Of a DNA stretch of 64,000 bases, positions 25,069 to 34,146 are shown piece by piece. The notes beneath the pieces were generated by a model. That model searched no databases. It was not told the origin of the DNA and saw only the letters and a program-made list of their open reading frames with translations. The stretch is taken from NCBI GenBank assembly GCA_965656875.1, contig CBFHMJ010000002.1, forward strand, positions 344,812 through 408,811, given 5' to 3'. Position 1 is the stretch's first letter. Each line of letters begins with the position of its first letter. The position numbers and the translations under genes are program-made. The stretch comes from CBFHMJ01 sp965656875. Lineage in GTDB: Bacteria; Pseudomonadota; Gammaproteobacteria; Enterobacterales; Alteromonadaceae.

Positions 25069-25749
25069 TTATTGGCTTAAATCACAGGTTTCCAGTTTTA
25101 TAGCCAATGGACGTAGAACACCTTCACAAATAATCGATGCATAGACAAAGACTAAAATGTTTATCGACCAGGTGCGGTGAAATTCGATAGATTCACTAAC
25201 ATTGCCATGAATAGCAACGGCACCAATAAAGGTTGCCAACAACGCGGAACCATACCAGAAGGTGATTTGACTACGATAAATTCGGGCGAGGTATTTCGCC
25301 GGATTACCGCCTTCAATTTGTTGAGTGAACAAACATTTCAGTCCTGTGAGAGACTTCACAAATCCATCCATGCCAAATGACACAATTGTTGCTGCATAGG
25401 CAAACAGCACCAGAAAGGCGAGACCAAAATGGTCAATAAATATCGGTGCGTTTCCCGCCAGTTTAAATAACATACCAATTGCAGCGATAATCACTGCCAT
25501 GCCAACTATACCTTGCATAATCATTCTCCTCGACCATGTAATTGCTAATGAATCTGAAGATGATTGCAATGCTGTTGGAGAAAGTTCCAGTGCTGCTGAA
25601 ATCGCTAACATTGATTCAGCCGACGCACGTTCACCTGACTCTAAGCGCTGAATTGTTCTGAGTGATAAGCCGGACGTTTTCGCAAGCAGTTCTTGCGACC
25701 AGCCTTTTTCGTTTCTCAGTTGTTTCAGTTTCCTGGCATCAAGTATCAC
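25069..25749 (-). CDS. membrane-anchored XRE-family regulator
   Basis: The 226-residue protein has an N-terminal Cro/C1 helix-turn-helix at residues 8-62 (GWSQELLAKTSGLSLRTIQRLESGERAS) and then four hydrophobic segments at about 75-95, 105-125, 165-182 and 195-215. It would sit in the inner membrane with the DNA-binding domain in the cytoplasm. Such HTH-plus-membrane proteins are common single genes in gammaproteobacteria, but their signals are mostly unknown. No partner gene adjoins it. The AT-rich upstream gap may hold its own promoter and operator. Confidence 0.8.
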   Translation of the reverse strand: MILDARKLKQLRNEKGWSQELLAKTSGLSLRTIQRLESGERASAESMLAISAALELSPTALQSSSDSLAITWSRRMIMQGIVGMAVIIAAIGMLFKLAGNAPIFIDHFGLAFLVLFAYAATIVSFGMDGFVKSLTGLKCLFTQQIEGGNPAKYLARIYRSQITFWYGSALLATFIGAVAIHGNVSESIEFHRTWSINILVFVYASIICEGVLRPLAIKLETCDLSQ

Positions 25750-25936
25750 AGTGGTTTCTCCATCGTTGCAAACATCGTCGAGACCAAGCTTGCGGGGTGA
25801 GGCACGAAAATGCGATTAATTCACTACGTCATATGAGCGTCAATTGATGACACTTTAATTAAATCAATTGGTTATACCTGTTTGGTGATAACGATTTTTA
25901 ACCACTGTCATAGTCACTGTCGTTATCAAAAAGTGC

Positions 25937-26539
25937 TCAAATTGAGGTTGTGGTCCGATACAGTTGAATAATTTTAAGAATATCTTCTCTGGAGTCTGTG
26001 GGCATTGATGAATGCGCCAGCCCCATCAATGCTAAATCAATTAATTTGGCTATGTCATCTGCAGTGAGTCCGGTGCTGTCTAACTGCATTTCATTATTCC
26101 GGACGGCTTGTTTAATCATTGATGACATGGCCTGTCTGAAATCAAGCGCATGACATTGCACTGCGTCACTACTTAACTTATTGGCGTAATAAACCAGTTC
26201 GTCACGAATGATGAAGTTTGATATTTCATCAAATATTGGCTTACACATATGCCGCATAAGCTGTTCTATTGCTTCCCATACCGGCAACTGTTGTTGTCGA
26301 ACTGATTCAATAACGTCCTGATTTTCTTTTTTATGATTTTCAATTAATGCGATAAACAGCTCTTCTTTATTCGAAAAGTATTTATGCACAGTCACCCGTG
26401 AAACTTCTGCATAGCGGGCAACCATCGACATAGTTGTTGTTTTAAAGCCATGCTGAAAAAAGCAGGTTTTTGCTGCATTCAGAATTCGTTCTCTGCCTTG
26501 AATCACCGTCTTTACCACGCTGTTTGAAAGTTGCGACAT
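25937..26539 (-). CDS. TetR-family repressor of the adjacent RND pump
   Basis: The roughly 200-residue protein has a TetR helix-turn-helix at residues 14-60 (ILNAAKTCFFQHGFKTTTMS, then VTVHKYFSNKEELF) and a helical ligand-binding C-terminal half. It is divergent from an MFP-RND efflux operon, which it most likely represses. A nested palindrome at 26571-26603, 32 bases upstream of its start, is the likely operator. I chose the ATG at 26539, since an upstream extension would run into that operator. Confidence 0.85.
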   Translation of the reverse strand: MSQLSNSVVKTVIQGRERILNAAKTCFFQHGFKTTTMSMVARYAEVSRVTVHKYFSNKEELFIALIENHKKENQDVIESVRQQQLPVWEAIEQLMRHMCKPIFDEISNFIIRDELVYYANKLSSDAVQCHALDFRQAMSSMIKQAVRNNEMQLDSTGLTADDIAKLIDLALMGLAHSSMPTDSREDILKIIQLYRTTTSI

Positions 26540-26570
26540 CCTATGGAAATAACACTGAGAGATCAATAAC

Positions 26571-26603
26571 AAGGTTTACACATAATGTAAATGTGTTAAC
26601 CTT
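26571..26603. promoter_or_regulatory. candidate TetR operator (nested inverted repeat)
   Basis: AAGGTTTACACAT and ATGTGTTAACCTT form a 13-bp inverted repeat with one mismatch, enclosing a second palindrome TTTACA/TGTAAA. Position between tetR and the pump genes fits a TetR dimer site. Confidence 0.6.
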
Positions 26604-26651
26604 GCCGCCAGTGAATCAGTTCGGAAACACTTATACCGATCTAAATCAGTT

Positions 26652-26799
26652 GGGTCTGTTGACCTTTGCGGGTGAAATGGCGTTCGAATTCATAGGTGCT
26701 CAGATAGCCAGTGTAGAAGAACAATACGATGAATCTGAAGCCTTATATAAGTAAGTAGCTGACGGCTGTAAAAGTCATCATCAAAGGTCAACAGATCCC
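26652..26799 (-). repeat. internally deleted relic of the MITE-like element
   Basis: Both ends of this roughly 148-bp stretch carry the element's terminal core (TGTTGACCTTTG at the left, CAAAGGTCAACA at the right). The left part continues like the inverted right end of the intact copies (GCGGGTGAAAT, GTTCGAATTCA). The interior also matches near GAAGCCTTATATAAG but lacks about half of the 284 bp. It lies in the tetR-MFP gap. Confidence 0.7.
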
Positions 26800-26820
26800 G
26801 GTAATATTCAGGAAAAACGA

Positions 26821-27876
26821 ATGAGACAGTTAGTAATACTGGCGCTTACAGTATTCTCTTTAAGTGGGTGTAGTGAGGCGACGGCTGAGAAAAAAGTAGT
26901 CGACTCGCCACTTGTGGTGAAATTATCTTCTGTGATTGCCGCGAATGATATGGGATATCAAACTTATCCAGCGGAAGTTGCAGCGGTTAAAACCCTGGAT
27001 ATCAGTTTTGAAGTAGCAGGAAGAATTAATCAGATGGCGCTACGTTCTGGTGCGTCGGTCAGACAGGGTGAATTAATCGCTTCTGTTGATCCAATACCCT
27101 TTGAACAGCGAGTTCAGGAATTTGAGATCCGACTGTCTCAGGCAAAGAGAGATCTAACCCGAATAGAATCCATGTATCAAAAAGGGCTGGTATCGCAAAG
27201 CCAACTGGATTCGGCAAAGACGGCAAGAGCATTGACGGATGTTGAACTGGCTCGTGCGCGCCGGGATTTGAACAATACCAAATTAATTGCTCCATTTAAT
27301 GCACAGGTCGCCGAACGTCTGGTGGAACGCGCCGCTTATATTCAACCGGGCGAAGCTGTTGCAAGAATTCAGGACGTTTCTCAGATTTACTTTCATGTTA
27401 GCTTGCCTGAAAGGGTGGTAAGTACTCACATTGAGTCACTGTTAACGGATGCCAAAGCTGAATTGCTGACATATCCAGGCCAGCAATTCCCAGTTAAGTA
27501 CGTTGAGCATGCAACTCAGCCCGATCCGGTTACTCAAACCTACCAGGTTGTTTTTGCGATGCCTGCATCAAAAGATCGGGTCATTCAACCGGGGGCCAGA
27601 GCACGACTTTCTTTAAAATTTTCGACTCATAAATACAAAGAAGGTATGGCTGTGCCGTTATCCGCCCTGGTATCGGATGATAAAACGAATTTTACGCTTT
27701 GGCGTTATAACGCTGAACAGTCGAATGTTTCGCCTGTCGCTGTAGATGTAGTGGGTATTGTAGATGACATAGCGATAGTCAATGGAGCGTTGTCTTCTGG
27801 CGATACTGTTGTTGCAGCCGGAGCCAGTAAAATGCGTACCGGGTTGCTTGTGAAGCCTTACCAGGCGGAGTTATAG
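26821..27876 (+). CDS. RND efflux periplasmic adaptor (lipoprotein)
   Basis: The 351-residue membrane-fusion protein has a lipoprotein signal with lipobox LSGC (Cys18), a biotinyl-lipoyl half motif (ISFEVAGRINQMALRSGASVRQGELIASVD), a coiled-coil hairpin at about 90-140 and beta-barrel and membrane-proximal domains after residue 190. It links the inner-membrane pump to an outer-membrane channel. It ends one base before the start of the pump gene, so the two are cotranslated. No TolC-type channel gene is nearby. Confidence 0.92.
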   Translation: MRQLVILALTVFSLSGCSEATAEKKVVDSPLVVKLSSVIAANDMGYQTYPAEVAAVKTLDISFEVAGRINQMALRSGASVRQGELIASVDPIPFEQRVQEFEIRLSQAKRDLTRIESMYQKGLVSQSQLDSAKTARALTDVELARARRDLNNTKLIAPFNAQVAERLVERAAYIQPGEAVARIQDVSQIYFHVSLPERVVSTHIESLLTDAKAELLTYPGQQFPVKYVEHATQPDPVTQTYQVVFAMPASKDRVIQPGARARLSLKFSTHKYKEGMAVPLSALVSDDKTNFTLWRYNAEQSNVSPVAVDVVGIVDDIAIVNGALSSGDTVVAAGASKMRTGLLVKPYQAEL

Positions 27877-27877
27877 C

Positions 27878-30800
27878 ATGGATTTTGCGCGTTACGCTAT
27901 TGCCCGGCCTGTCAATATTTGGCTGATGATCCTAATGTGTGTGATTGGTGGCACGATTGGATTAAGCAATATTGGGCGATTAGAAGATCCGGCCTTTACC
28001 ATTAAACAAGTGAGAGTTAATACCAGTTTTGCCGGTGCCAGCGCGGTACAGGTGGAACGCGAAGTGACAGAGCCGTTGGAAACTGCAATCCAACAGATGC
28101 CGCAACTGTTACGAGTCACCTCAACCTCCAAACCTGGCATGTCGGAAATCACCGTAGAAGTAAAACCCAACTTTGATTCAGAAGAACTGCCGCAAATCTG
28201 GGATGAACTTAGAAAGCGGTTACGAGATGCTGCATTGGCTTTACCACCGGGAGCGGCTCAACCTTCTGTTTATGACGATTTTGGTGATGTATTTGGGTTG
28301 TACTACGCACTTAGTTCATCGGATTTTTCACCCAATGAATTACGAGAATTTTCACGGATTATTCGTCGTGAGTTATTGGTCACAGAAGGTGTCAGTAAAG
28401 TTGAAGTGAGTGGCGTGTTGCAGGAGCAAATCGTTGCCTTTATCGATCCACATCAGATAGCCGGTTTGGGGATCTCCTTTCCTGAATTAACACGGCTGTT
28501 TCGAGATAATCTCCGACCCTTCAATGGTGGCCGGATACTGGTTGATGGTAAACAGATACGTTTATTAGTTGAAGATGCTTCAAATAGAATCAATCAGTTA
28601 GAGAATCTGACAATGGTGTTGCCAGGCAGTAATCGTACAATTCGTGTGGGTGACATTGCTGATTTGAAAATTATGCCTGCTGATATCCAGCCTTTGATTA
28701 CGCGGTATCAGGGCAATCCAGCTATTACTCTGGCGGTATCTGCTATTAATGACGTCAATATTGTTGAAGTTGGTCAGCGCGTTAATGCCAAAGTAAATCA
28801 GTTACTGGAGCGATTACCCGCAGGTATCACGTTAACGCCTGTTTATGATCAAGCGCAGCTGGTTGATCAGTCAGTTGATGGGTTTATTTTCAATCTGGTG
28901 ATGTCTGTCGCTGTGGTTACATTAACCCTGTGTGTCTTTATGGGATGGCGTTCAGGTGTTGTTGTCGGTTCAGTCTTACTGATTACCGTGATGGGCACTA
29001 TTTTGATCATGTGGTTGATGGGATTACAACTACAGCGGATTTCTCTGGGCGCTATGGTTATTGCAATGGGCATGTTAGTTGATAACGCTATTGTGGTGGC
29101 CGAAGGCATGATGCTTCGAATGAAACAAGGGAAGTCAGCCGTTGAATCTGCCAGCTTCATCGTTAAGCGAACACAATGGCCATTGCTAGGCGCCACCGTC
29201 ATTGGGATTGCTGCTTTTTCTGGCATTGGATTGTCTGATGATGCGACTGGTGAATTTCTTTATTCCCTGTTTGCAGTGGTATTGATTTCATTAATGCTGA
29301 GTTGGGTACTGGCCGTTAGCGTCGTGCCACTACTTGGCGCAAAGTTTTACAACGTCGAACATACCTCCAGGAGTACAGAAGCAAGCGGCGATGGAACGCC
29401 TCCCCAATCTGATACCCATCGTTCGATCATTCACCGAATCTATCTTTCCCTGCTTCACAATGCCTTGCGGTATCGTTGGCTAAGTCTCGCTACGTTAGTA
29501 GCAATAACTCTCATTGCTTATGCCAGCTTTGGGTTTGTGAAGCAGGGCTTTTTCCCGCCGTCGAATGCTCCGTTGTTTTTCATTCATTATTGGGGTCCAC
29601 AGGATCAGGATATTCGACAAACAGCGATTCAACTGGAAAAAGCCGAATCCTTCATCATCGAACAACCCGGTGTCAGCTCGCTGACCACGTTTGTCGGGCG
29701 AGGTGCAGACCGCTTTACGCTAACTTACGGTCCTCAGGCTCCTAATGAAAGCTATGGCCTGTTTTACGTCAGGGTTGATAATCTGGATGAAATTGATGGT
29801 ATCGCTGAAACAATTATGTCGTCGATTCAACAAACTGACCTGAACGCAGCCTTTTATCTGGAAAGGTTACAGTTTGGTCCTGGCGGCGGCGCTAAACTGG
29901 AAGCTCGTTTCTCCGGACCGGATGCATCAGTACTCCGGGAACTGGCGGAACAGGCAAAGCAGATAATGCAGGCTGACGATGCTATTCGCTACGTTCGACA
30001 TAACTGGCGTGAAAAAGGACTGACGTTGAATACTCAGTACGACAGTTATAATGCAGGTCGAGCTGGCATATCTCGTGGTGATTTTACGCAAACCATTCAA
30101 TACGCCAGCACGGGCGTTGAATTAGGACAGCTACAGGATGGTGATTATGCGTATCCTATTATTGCGCGTATGACATCGTCTGATGTCTCGGTGATTGAGT
30201 CACTTGAAAACAGTCAGGTCTGGAGTTCGCAACAACGCCGCTATGTGCCTTTTACTCAGTTGTCAGGTGGCGTGGTGCTATCCAGTGAAGATGTACTGAT
30301 TCATCGACGAAATCGTGTGCGCACGATAACGGTCATGGCCGAACCCGGGCTTAATGAATCGGCAGCGAGAGCGTTAGCGCGTATCAAGTCGGATATCGAA
30401 GGAATTGCATTGCCGGACGGTTACAAACTGGAGTGGGGCGGTGAATTCGAGAGTGCGCAGGATGCACAAAAAGCTTTAGGAGCAGGGCTCCCTGCTGGCT
30501 TCCTCGTCATGTTTTTGATTTCAGTTTTGTTATTTGGTCGTGCCAGACAGCCATTAATTATCTGGATGGTTGTGCCAATGGCTGTAGTCGGTGTACTAAG
30601 TGGCTTGCTTGCAGCCGATATGCCATTCGGTTTTATGTCACTGCTGGGTTTCCTGAGTCTGTTTGGTATGTTGATCAAAAATGCGATCGTCTTAATTGAA
30701 GAGATTGATTTACAGATTGAGGAAGGTAAGGCAGAGCATTTGGCGATTGTTGATGCCAGTCTTAGTCGTCTTCGCCCGGTGGCATTAGCGGCAATCACCA

Positions 30801-30970
30801 CGATTCTGGGAATGGTCCCCTTATTGTTTGATGCTTTCTTCGCGGATATGTCAGTTACCATAATGGGTGGTTTAACGTTCGCTACCGTGCTTACATTAAT
30901 CGCGGTGCCTGTTTTGTACAGTCTGTTTTTCCGGATTTCTTATCGGCAAATTCACCTGGAGAAGCGCTGA
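27878..30970 (+). CDS. RND multidrug efflux transporter (HAE1/AcrB-like)
   Basis: The 1030-residue inner-membrane pump has the RND plan of 12 spans with two large periplasmic loops. The proton-relay region in the fourth span contains the paired acidic residues (AMGMLVDNAIVVAEGMM), and the later GMLIKNAIVLIEEID segment is typical of AcrB/VexH-like pumps. It probably exports drugs or amphiphiles using proton or sodium flow. A Ser/Thr/Pro-rich loop (near residues 490-510) splits the two halves. With the adaptor it forms a two-gene operon controlled by the divergent TetR protein. Confidence 0.93.
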   Translation: MDFARYAIARPVNIWLMILMCVIGGTIGLSNIGRLEDPAFTIKQVRVNTSFAGASAVQVEREVTEPLETAIQQMPQLLRVTSTSKPGMSEITVEVKPNFDSEELPQIWDELRKRLRDAALALPPGAAQPSVYDDFGDVFGLYYALSSSDFSPNELREFSRIIRRELLVTEGVSKVEVSGVLQEQIVAFIDPHQIAGLGISFPELTRLFRDNLRPFNGGRILVDGKQIRLLVEDASNRINQLENLTMVLPGSNRTIRVGDIADLKIMPADIQPLITRYQGNPAITLAVSAINDVNIVEVGQRVNAKVNQLLERLPAGITLTPVYDQAQLVDQSVDGFIFNLVMSVAVVTLTLCVFMGWRSGVVVGSVLLITVMGTILIMWLMGLQLQRISLGAMVIAMGMLVDNAIVVAEGMMLRMKQGKSAVESASFIVKRTQWPLLGATVIGIAAFSGIGLSDDATGEFLYSLFAVVLISLMLSWVLAVSVVPLLGAKFYNVEHTSRSTEASGDGTPPQSDTHRSIIHRIYLSLLHNALRYRWLSLATLVAITLIAYASFGFVKQGFFPPSNAPLFFIHYWGPQDQDIRQTAIQLEKAESFIIEQPGVSSLTTFVGRGADRFTLTYGPQAPNESYGLFYVRVDNLDEIDGIAETIMSSIQQTDLNAAFYLERLQFGPGGGAKLEARFSGPDASVLRELAEQAKQIMQADDAIRYVRHNWREKGLTLNTQYDSYNAGRAGISRGDFTQTIQYASTGVELGQLQDGDYAYPIIARMTSSDVSVIESLENSQVWSSQQRRYVPFTQLSGGVVLSSEDVLIHRRNRVRTITVMAEPGLNESAARALARIKSDIEGIALPDGYKLEWGGEFESAQDAQKALGAGLPAGFLVMFLISVLLFGRARQPLIIWMVVPMAVVGVLSGLLAADMPFGFMSLLGFLSLFGMLIKNAIVLIEEIDLQIEEGKAEHLAIVDASLSRLRPVALAAITTILGMVPLLFDAFFADMSVTIMGGLTFATVLTLIAVPVLYSLFFRISYRQIHLEKR

Positions 30971-31053
30971 GTTTGATCCGTGTCGTCAGGTTCAAAGGTA
31001 ATTAGTCTATGATTAACAGACTAAAAGTTGGTTGATAAAAAGAGTCTGGCGTT

Positions 31054-32415
31054 ATGAGCTATTTTAGCGGGAAAGCATTTCATCCCTCCAAACCTCTGGA
31101 TGAGATTAGAGAAGGATTATCAAAGTTAAGACACCAGCGCCTTTGGGCGCAGGTGCTTATTGCGATGGCCGCAGGTATTTCGATTGGCCTGTTATTATCA
31201 CCAGCGTCAGGTGGTGTGTTATCTCAGGAAAATGCAGACCTGGCCGCCTCCTGGCTTGCGCTTCCCGGTCAGTTATTTCTTGCCTTGATACAGATGGTCG
31301 TCATCCCGTTGGTGATAACATCCATTGTGTTAGGCATTGCGATGAGTGGTAATGTCGACTTTCTGAAGAAAATCGGCCTGCGGATTGCTCCTTACTTTGT
31401 CGGAACAACGATAGTTGCTGTCTGTATCGGTGCAATGATCGCGATGGTGATTCAGCCAGGCAATTACATTAATACGGCTATTATCAGCGCGGCAGAATCC
31501 AGCGCGATTGATCCGACCGCGCTGGCGACAACCAGTCAACTCACTATTCCTGAGCGTATTATTCAAATCATTCCAACCAACCCCTCGCAAGCGATTCTTA
31601 CTCGTTCGATGTTTCAAGTGGTGTTATTAGCCATACTGGCTGCGGTAGCGCTAGTCTCCATGTCTGCGTCCCGTGCAAAACCTTTGTTGGATATTTGTGT
31701 GTCAGTACAAGAGTTGTCGATGAAAATTGTCGGTTGGGCAATGAAACTGGCTCCTATTGCTGTATTTGGTTTACTGGCTCAAATCTGTATTCAGGTGGGC
31801 TTTGATGCCATTGTGGGTGTTGCAGCTTATATGGCAACTGTCTTGTGTGGGTTGGTGCTTTTACTGGGATTCTATTTGTTGATTGTGTTGTTACTGGCTC
31901 ATCGCAACCCATTAGATTTTCTTAAGAAGATTGGTAGTGTCCAGCTTCTGGCCTTTTCGACGTCGAGTTCTGCGGCGGTGATGCCATTATCAATGAAAAC
32001 AGCGGAAACCGATTTAGGCGTTTCTCAGCCCGTCTCTAAGTTTATCGTGCCATTAGGCGCTACCGTAAATATGGATGGCACCGCGCTGTATCAAATGTGC
32101 GCCGCCATTTTTTTAACTCAGGTTTATGGTGTTGAACTTTCGGTCGCGCAACTGGCTTTACTGGCTGTCACAACGGTTGGAGCATCAATTGGCTCTCCGA
32201 GTACACCTGGGGTTGGTATTATCATTCTGGCAACTGTGGTACAGAGTTTGGGGGTTCCGTCTGAAGGTATCGCATTGATATTAGGTGTCGATAGAATGCT
32301 GGATATGAGCCGAACGGCGGTGAATGTTAGCGGAGACCTAACGGCGTGTGTTGTGATGCAGCGCTGGCTGGGGAAAGATTTAGAGCAGACAGAAGTGTCT
32401 GAAAATTTGACGTAA
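31054..32415 (+). CDS. dicarboxylate/amino acid:cation symporter (DAACS family)
   Basis: The 453-residue transporter shows the GltP/DctA-type signature: a Ser-rich re-entrant loop (STSSSAAVMPL), the substrate/cation motif GATVNMDGTALY and the second hairpin GSPSTPGVGIIIL, then DRMLDMSRTAVNVSGD. It would import glutamate, aspartate or a C4-dicarboxylate with sodium or protons. The N-terminus is about 30 residues longer than the first span needs. It appears to be a single gene between the efflux operon and pldA. Confidence 0.9.
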   Translation: MSYFSGKAFHPSKPLDEIREGLSKLRHQRLWAQVLIAMAAGISIGLLLSPASGGVLSQENADLAASWLALPGQLFLALIQMVVIPLVITSIVLGIAMSGNVDFLKKIGLRIAPYFVGTTIVAVCIGAMIAMVIQPGNYINTAIISAAESSAIDPTALATTSQLTIPERIIQIIPTNPSQAILTRSMFQVVLLAILAAVALVSMSASRAKPLLDICVSVQELSMKIVGWAMKLAPIAVFGLLAQICIQVGFDAIVGVAAYMATVLCGLVLLLGFYLLIVLLLAHRNPLDFLKKIGSVQLLAFSTSSSAAVMPLSMKTAETDLGVSQPVSKFIVPLGATVNMDGTALYQMCAAIFLTQVYGVELSVAQLALLAVTTVGASIGSPSTPGVGIIILATVVQSLGVPSEGIALILGVDRMLDMSRTAVNVSGDLTACVVMQRWLGKDLEQTEVSENLT

Positions 32416-32478
32416 AATTCACGGCTACAGTGCATTAACTCGTCTATAGTAAAAGAAAAGATTCAGGATCAGAGAACG

Positions 32479-33555
32479 ATGTCAGGACGCGTACTCTCTG
32501 GCCTTGCTGTGATAGTTGCTGCCAGTTTTAGCACAAACAGCATGGCTCAGGATATAAAAAAGCTGGAACAATGCCTGTTAGATCAACTTCAGGTTGCAGA
32601 TGACAGCCAGACTATCGGTGATATTCGCAAAACGTGTAAACAACTGCTGAATAAGCCCGATGAAGAAGCGATTGCCAGAGACTGGGCAAAAACATTTAAG
32701 GACTCGCCAGAAGCTGCGGAAGCCTTTGAGCCTGGTATCATCTCCAGACGATTCATCAATGAATGGGTGACAGAAGAAAATCCATTTGTAATCACACCGC
32801 ACCGAATGAATTACGTACTGCCCGTGCTGACAACGAGTGGTGTGAATGATGAAGCCTATGATGAAATTCCAGAGTTTGAAGATAACTTTGAGAACATCGA
32901 ATCGAAATTCCAACTCAGCGTGAAAGTACCGTTGAACAATGACTCGTTGTTCATTGACGGAGATCGCTTGTATTTCGCTTTCACTATTGAAGCCTGGTGG
33001 CAGGTATACTCCGACAACATTTCGAAGCCTTTCCGTGAAACCAATTATCGCCCTGAAATGTTTTATCTTGCGCCGCTCGACTGGCATCCTTTAGGTGGCA
33101 ATACAGGGTTCTCTGTGGGTGTCGAGCATCAGTCGAATGGCCGTAGTAATCTATTATCACGCAGCTGGAATCGAGTGTATGCCGACTTCTTGTTTGAGAA
33201 AGGTAATTTCGCGATGAGTTTCCGGCCGTGGTGGCGAGTCACTGAAGATGAGAAGGAGTTCCCTGGTGATCCAAAAGGTGACGATAATCCGGATATCGAT
33301 GATTACATGGGCCATTTTGAAATAGCGGGTGCTTATAAATGGGCCTGGAATGATGATTATCTCGAACTCAGTTTAATGAAACGCCAGAACTTCGCGACAA
33401 ATAACGGCGCATTAGAGCTGGGCTTTACCTTCCCGCTATGGGGCAAACTACGCGGATATGCCATGTTCTTTGATGGCTATGGCGAGAGTCTGATCGATTA
33501 TGATCACCGTCAGACCCGACTAGGACTGGGCATTGCACTGAATGATATTTTGTAA
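32479..33555 (+). CDS. pldA: outer-membrane phospholipase A
   Basis: The 358-residue precursor has a Sec signal (ending near SMAQD), an N-terminal helical region of about 75 residues and a 12-strand barrel. The catalytic residues follow the OMPLA pattern: His217 and Ser219 in EHQSNG, and Asn231 in SWNRVY, the same spacing as in E. coli PldA. It hydrolyses phospholipids that reach the outer leaflet. It is longer than the E. coli enzyme because of the N-terminal part, which contains a pair of cysteines (CLLDQL, then TCKQLL). It stands alone here. Confidence 0.92.
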   Translation: MSGRVLSGLAVIVAASFSTNSMAQDIKKLEQCLLDQLQVADDSQTIGDIRKTCKQLLNKPDEEAIARDWAKTFKDSPEAAEAFEPGIISRRFINEWVTEENPFVITPHRMNYVLPVLTTSGVNDEAYDEIPEFEDNFENIESKFQLSVKVPLNNDSLFIDGDRLYFAFTIEAWWQVYSDNISKPFRETNYRPEMFYLAPLDWHPLGGNTGFSVGVEHQSNGRSNLLSRSWNRVYADFLFEKGNFAMSFRPWWRVTEDEKEFPGDPKGDDNPDIDDYMGHFEIAGAYKWAWNDDYLELSLMKRQNFATNNGALELGFTFPLWGKLRGYAMFFDGYGESLIDYDHRQTRLGLGIALNDIL

Positions 33556-33689
33556 ATTGTTTGGTGGATTACAACGTTAAAGAATGTTGAGTCTTTGTTC
33601 TCTGACAGACATGTTCTGGTTCGTTAGAATGCAGCCTTCACGATATTAACTGGATTAATTCCGATTAATTCTGATTATCGTAATGAACT

Positions 33690-33822
33690 ACAGCGCTTGT
33701 CTTACGCTCTGGTTTCAGCTTACTTATATAGAATGATGCAATGGCGCAAGCTGAATCTCTGTAAAAACATGCGACAAACGGCTGTAAAAATCACCTTCAA
33801 TGGTCAACAGACTCAGGGCAAT
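33690..33822 (-). repeat. decayed inverted half-copy of the MITE-like element
   Basis: From ACAGCGCTTGTC through ACATGCGACAAAC to GGTCAACAGACTC this stretch aligns, on the opposite strand, with the first half of the intact elements (hairpin and terminal repeat). The other half is absent or unrecognisable. Confidence 0.6.
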
Positions 33823-33878
33823 GTCGTCATAAAAAATTCATCTCATTAAGTCCATATTGTTAAATCGTTTGTTCGCGC

Positions 33879-33919
33879 ATCCGCCATCAGGATGAGTTGT
33901 TGCTCTCCGTCTGGCGGAT
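33879..33919 (+). terminator. possible terminator hairpin
   Basis: ATCCGCCA pairs with TGGCGGAT around a 25-base loop, followed by AACCTTTTA. It is weak and 320 bases past pldA, so its role is uncertain. Confidence 0.35.
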
Positions 33920-34020
33920 AACCTTTTATAAAGCTGTTACTTCTTCTGATATGAACTTTCCTTAAGTGTGTCCGTATTTTCCATGATTTGTGTTCCTTTT
34001 ATTTAGTTGTTTCGGGTGTT

Positions 34021-34081
34021 TTGTCGACAATTCAGCCTGGTTTGTTTGACCTTGACCCTTTTTACCGCTAAATTGTCGACA
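34021..34081. promoter_or_regulatory. pair of FCD/GntR-type operators
   Basis: TTGTCGACAA at 34021-34030 and ATTGTCGACA at 34072-34081 share the TTGTCGACA palindrome, with centres 52 bp apart (about five helical turns). They precede the GntR gene of the methylcitrate locus, which suggests self-regulation. Confidence 0.6.
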
Positions 34082-34146
34082 CTTTAAATGTCGGACCTGT
34101 TGATACCGGGCCGATATAAGACCAGAGTCAGACAAGCTGGACGAAC

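Larger units (their letters stand above)
33556..34146. other. intergenic region with an element relic, a hairpin and GntR operators
   Basis: No gene is seen. It contains a decayed inverted MITE-like relic (33690-33822), an 8-bp stem ATCCGCCA/TGGCGGAT at 33879-33919 followed by T-rich sequence, and two palindromic operators at 34021-34030 and 34072-34081. Confidence 0.5.

Noticed and set aside
26470..26754. Open frame of 94 codons across the tetR upstream region
   Set aside because: It overlaps tetR on the other strand, the candidate operator and the element relic, and has no family resemblance.
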